The translations under genes were made by a program, and so were the position numbers. A stretch of 64,000 nt of DNA from Protula sp. h YS-2021 (lineage: Eukaryota > Annelida > Polychaeta > Sabellida > Serpulidae): contig OX457027.1 in assembly GCA_949752745.1 (NCBI GenBank), forward strand, positions 79,849,214 to 79,913,213, given 5' to 3'. The notes under the pieces are model-generated. The model ran no database searches and was not told the DNA's origin. It saw only the letters and a program-made list of their open reading frames with translations. This document shows, one piece after another, positions 62,220 through 64,000 of the stretch. How positions within the stretch are numbered: the stretch's first letter is position 1; each line of letters opens with the position of its first letter.

Positions 62220-64000
62220 TGAAGATTTATGTGTAAAAAAAGTTCTCTTATATAGTTTACTTTAACGTCTATTTTTGTTCAGCTGCGGTGTATGGATTCA
62301 TACTTCCTCAACTTACACAAGAATGAGCGCAATAATCTTGTTTTGTATTCACAAATGTGTGTTTTATTCTAAGTTTAAAAAAAGTTGTAAGTTCAAGAAT
62401 TAATTTTTTTTTTAGTTTCTCTTGTATGTAACCAGCCAATACACCCAATTCCTTATTAATAATTTAATTCTTTGGAAAGGGCTTCGTCTTTCAGGATGGT
62501 GCTCCGCGCTTGGTTAAAAATGAGGTATCATTTAAAACTTAGCACTCCGCGCTTAGGGTTCGTTTTAAAAAGTCATAGAGGCGCATGATAACCAATTCGA
62601 AAGCAAACCCCCCTCCCCCCTACCCCCACCATGTGGGGCACACACTAAAATCAAAAGTTATATGTCAGTTTGTTGTTCAGTTTTAGCATGCTTACATCAG
62701 ACACATAGTAATATCGTCGCATTTTCGTTGAGTATAAGTTTTACTTCGTAAAAGCTTTGAATTCGCTTATCTCCACTTTTAGATGGGTTCCCTTCCGGTT
62801 ATTTAATACCACGCAAATAGAAATGAAATTTTTCTTGTGAATCGAATGGTCCCTTACTCTCCATCCTGTCTTCCCTCCATCTCCAACCAATCAGCATGCG
62901 AGAATGATAAGAATTACGTCATTCGAAGACATCAATCATTCCCTTCAAGCGTGGTGTTGACAACACACGCATTTCTGCGTGCTCCACTTTTTTCTTTGAA
63001 AAAGGGAACTAGGCAAGGTACGATTTTCTGTTTCGATGCAGGTTAGTATACTTTTCGTCCTGTGAAATGTTGGATTATTTTGATTCAGGATTAGAGCAAA
63101 TATGGCAGCACTTGTAACTTCGGTCTGGTAGTTGTTGAGTTTGCACGTAGCGGAGACACTTATTTTCGTCCCGGGAAGTGTGCCTCTCTTCTCCACAAGG
63201 AAGCTACAGGACCGTTCTTCTTGGTCTAGTTCGTGCACACATCGCCTCGGAGTCGGTCGAATCTCTGCAGCCCACTTTGCCTGCTTTGATTCCCAGTCAG
63301 CTACAGTTACGGTGACATCACGAAAATGTCCCGTTTTTGCTGTATTTGACGCTCCTAGGAGACCAGTTAGTTGCGTCCAGACTCTTCTAGACGCTACTAC
63401 CTTTGGTCCACGCAATCAACGTTTTGATGAATTTTGGCGAATTTTTTAATTTTAGCCCATTTATTGGACTGCTGAATCCCATAAACGGCACGAGGGTGCC
63501 ATTTATGGCACCTCGAAGCCCACTTATGCCCCCTCTCTCATAGGGTATAGGCCTGAGTTTGGGATTGATGGCCCACCCATGGGGGGATCCCATTTTAGGG
63601 CACAAGGGATTGGTACCATTTTTCGGGCTCATGGGCAGATCCCGTTTTTGGGATCACCCGAGAATCCCGGAAATGGGCCCGAGTGCCCCATTTCGCGTTT
63701 TTCCGGTTCTGAAATCCCGAAAACGCCTGTGAATTTGTTGATAATGTTTGGATGAAAGGGAGTGGTTGTCATACTGCCTACGGTCACTCCTAAACTATCT
63801 AGAATGATAATAACTGTTGTTTGTATATTTTGCCTGTCTACTGGTGACATGAACAGTTTACTTATCAGTTCCTTCTTCTGCTTGTCTTTCAGATATGAAA
63901 GAAGCCGGTCTACGGTATCCACCGACGCTTCCGCAGTGTACACATCCGGCCTCAGCCCTCAATCCTCATTCAGTCTGTGACCGTTGTAAACGGAAAAACA
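62220..64000. other. Intergenic or unresolved sequence
   Basis: The longest minus-strand frame (63629-63943: LSYLKDKQKKELISKL, TVIIILDSLGV) might be an exon, but there is no recognised domain. Repeated short GGGATC/CCCATTT phrases lie at 63480-63720. Nothing can be assigned with confidence. Confidence 0.3.

Noticed and set aside
63629..63943. 104-codon minus-strand frame as a gene
   Set aside because: Possible exon, but with no recognised domain or clear splice sites; mentioned only in the region description.

Overview
This window is animal genomic DNA from a repeat-rich genome, most likely a lophotrochozoan marine invertebrate such as a bivalve mollusc. That assignment is inference. It rests on genes without bacterial features, Toll-like-receptor (TLR) sequences with a single cysteine cluster, Polinton/Maverick (adintovirus-like) elements, a Ty3/gypsy element with a Gmr1-like domain order, many MITE-like elements and low overall GC. 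Nothing in the sequence fixes the species.

Layout. 1-2574: right-hand end of a Polinton, genes all on the minus strand (integrase N-terminus running off the window, a frameshifted PC4-like protein, two related ~100-aa proteins and a cysteine-rich protein), ending in a 76-bp perfect palindrome and a 6-bp target site. 2581-14690: two direct copies of a TLR segment (TLR1, TLR2; both minus strand), with a 959-bp inverted-repeat element inserted downstream of TLR1. 15899-30222: a second, rearranged Polinton with inverted arms, a block of virion-type genes (penton-like protein, small structural-type ORFs, packaging ATPase), a ten-fold 493-bp tandem amplification across the integrase/ATPase junction, a cysteine-rich protein, a possible tandem-CARD protein and an acidic protein, then about 2 kb of minisatellites. 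30430-32300: further repeats and zinc-finger gene remains. 32645-37630: third, more diverged TLR segment. 38370-39620: tRNA-like SINE and diverged repeats. 39621-56743: tandem array of one LTR retrotransposon family (four LTRs, three internal regions). 56744-64000: mostly non-coding, with a probable first exon of a secreted protein and two small inverted-repeat elements.

How the parts relate. The three TLR segments let insertions be dated and delimited: TLR2's flank gives an uninterrupted version of the sites occupied next to TLR1 by a Polinton and by the 959-bp element, and both insertions show 6-bp target sites and AGTAG termini. Polinton-type ORFs are repeatedly preceded by a TATAAAAGG-like box. 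All three TLR copies are broken by different lesions; TLR2 by a single nonsense codon. In the retrotransposon array the integrase lies upstream of reverse transcriptase, and the same in-frame TAA interrupts the RT in every copy.

Limits. Introns were not modelled. Several gene breaks are one-base changes in homopolymer runs, so some may be assembly errors. All family assignments are by eye from motifs; no database search was run.
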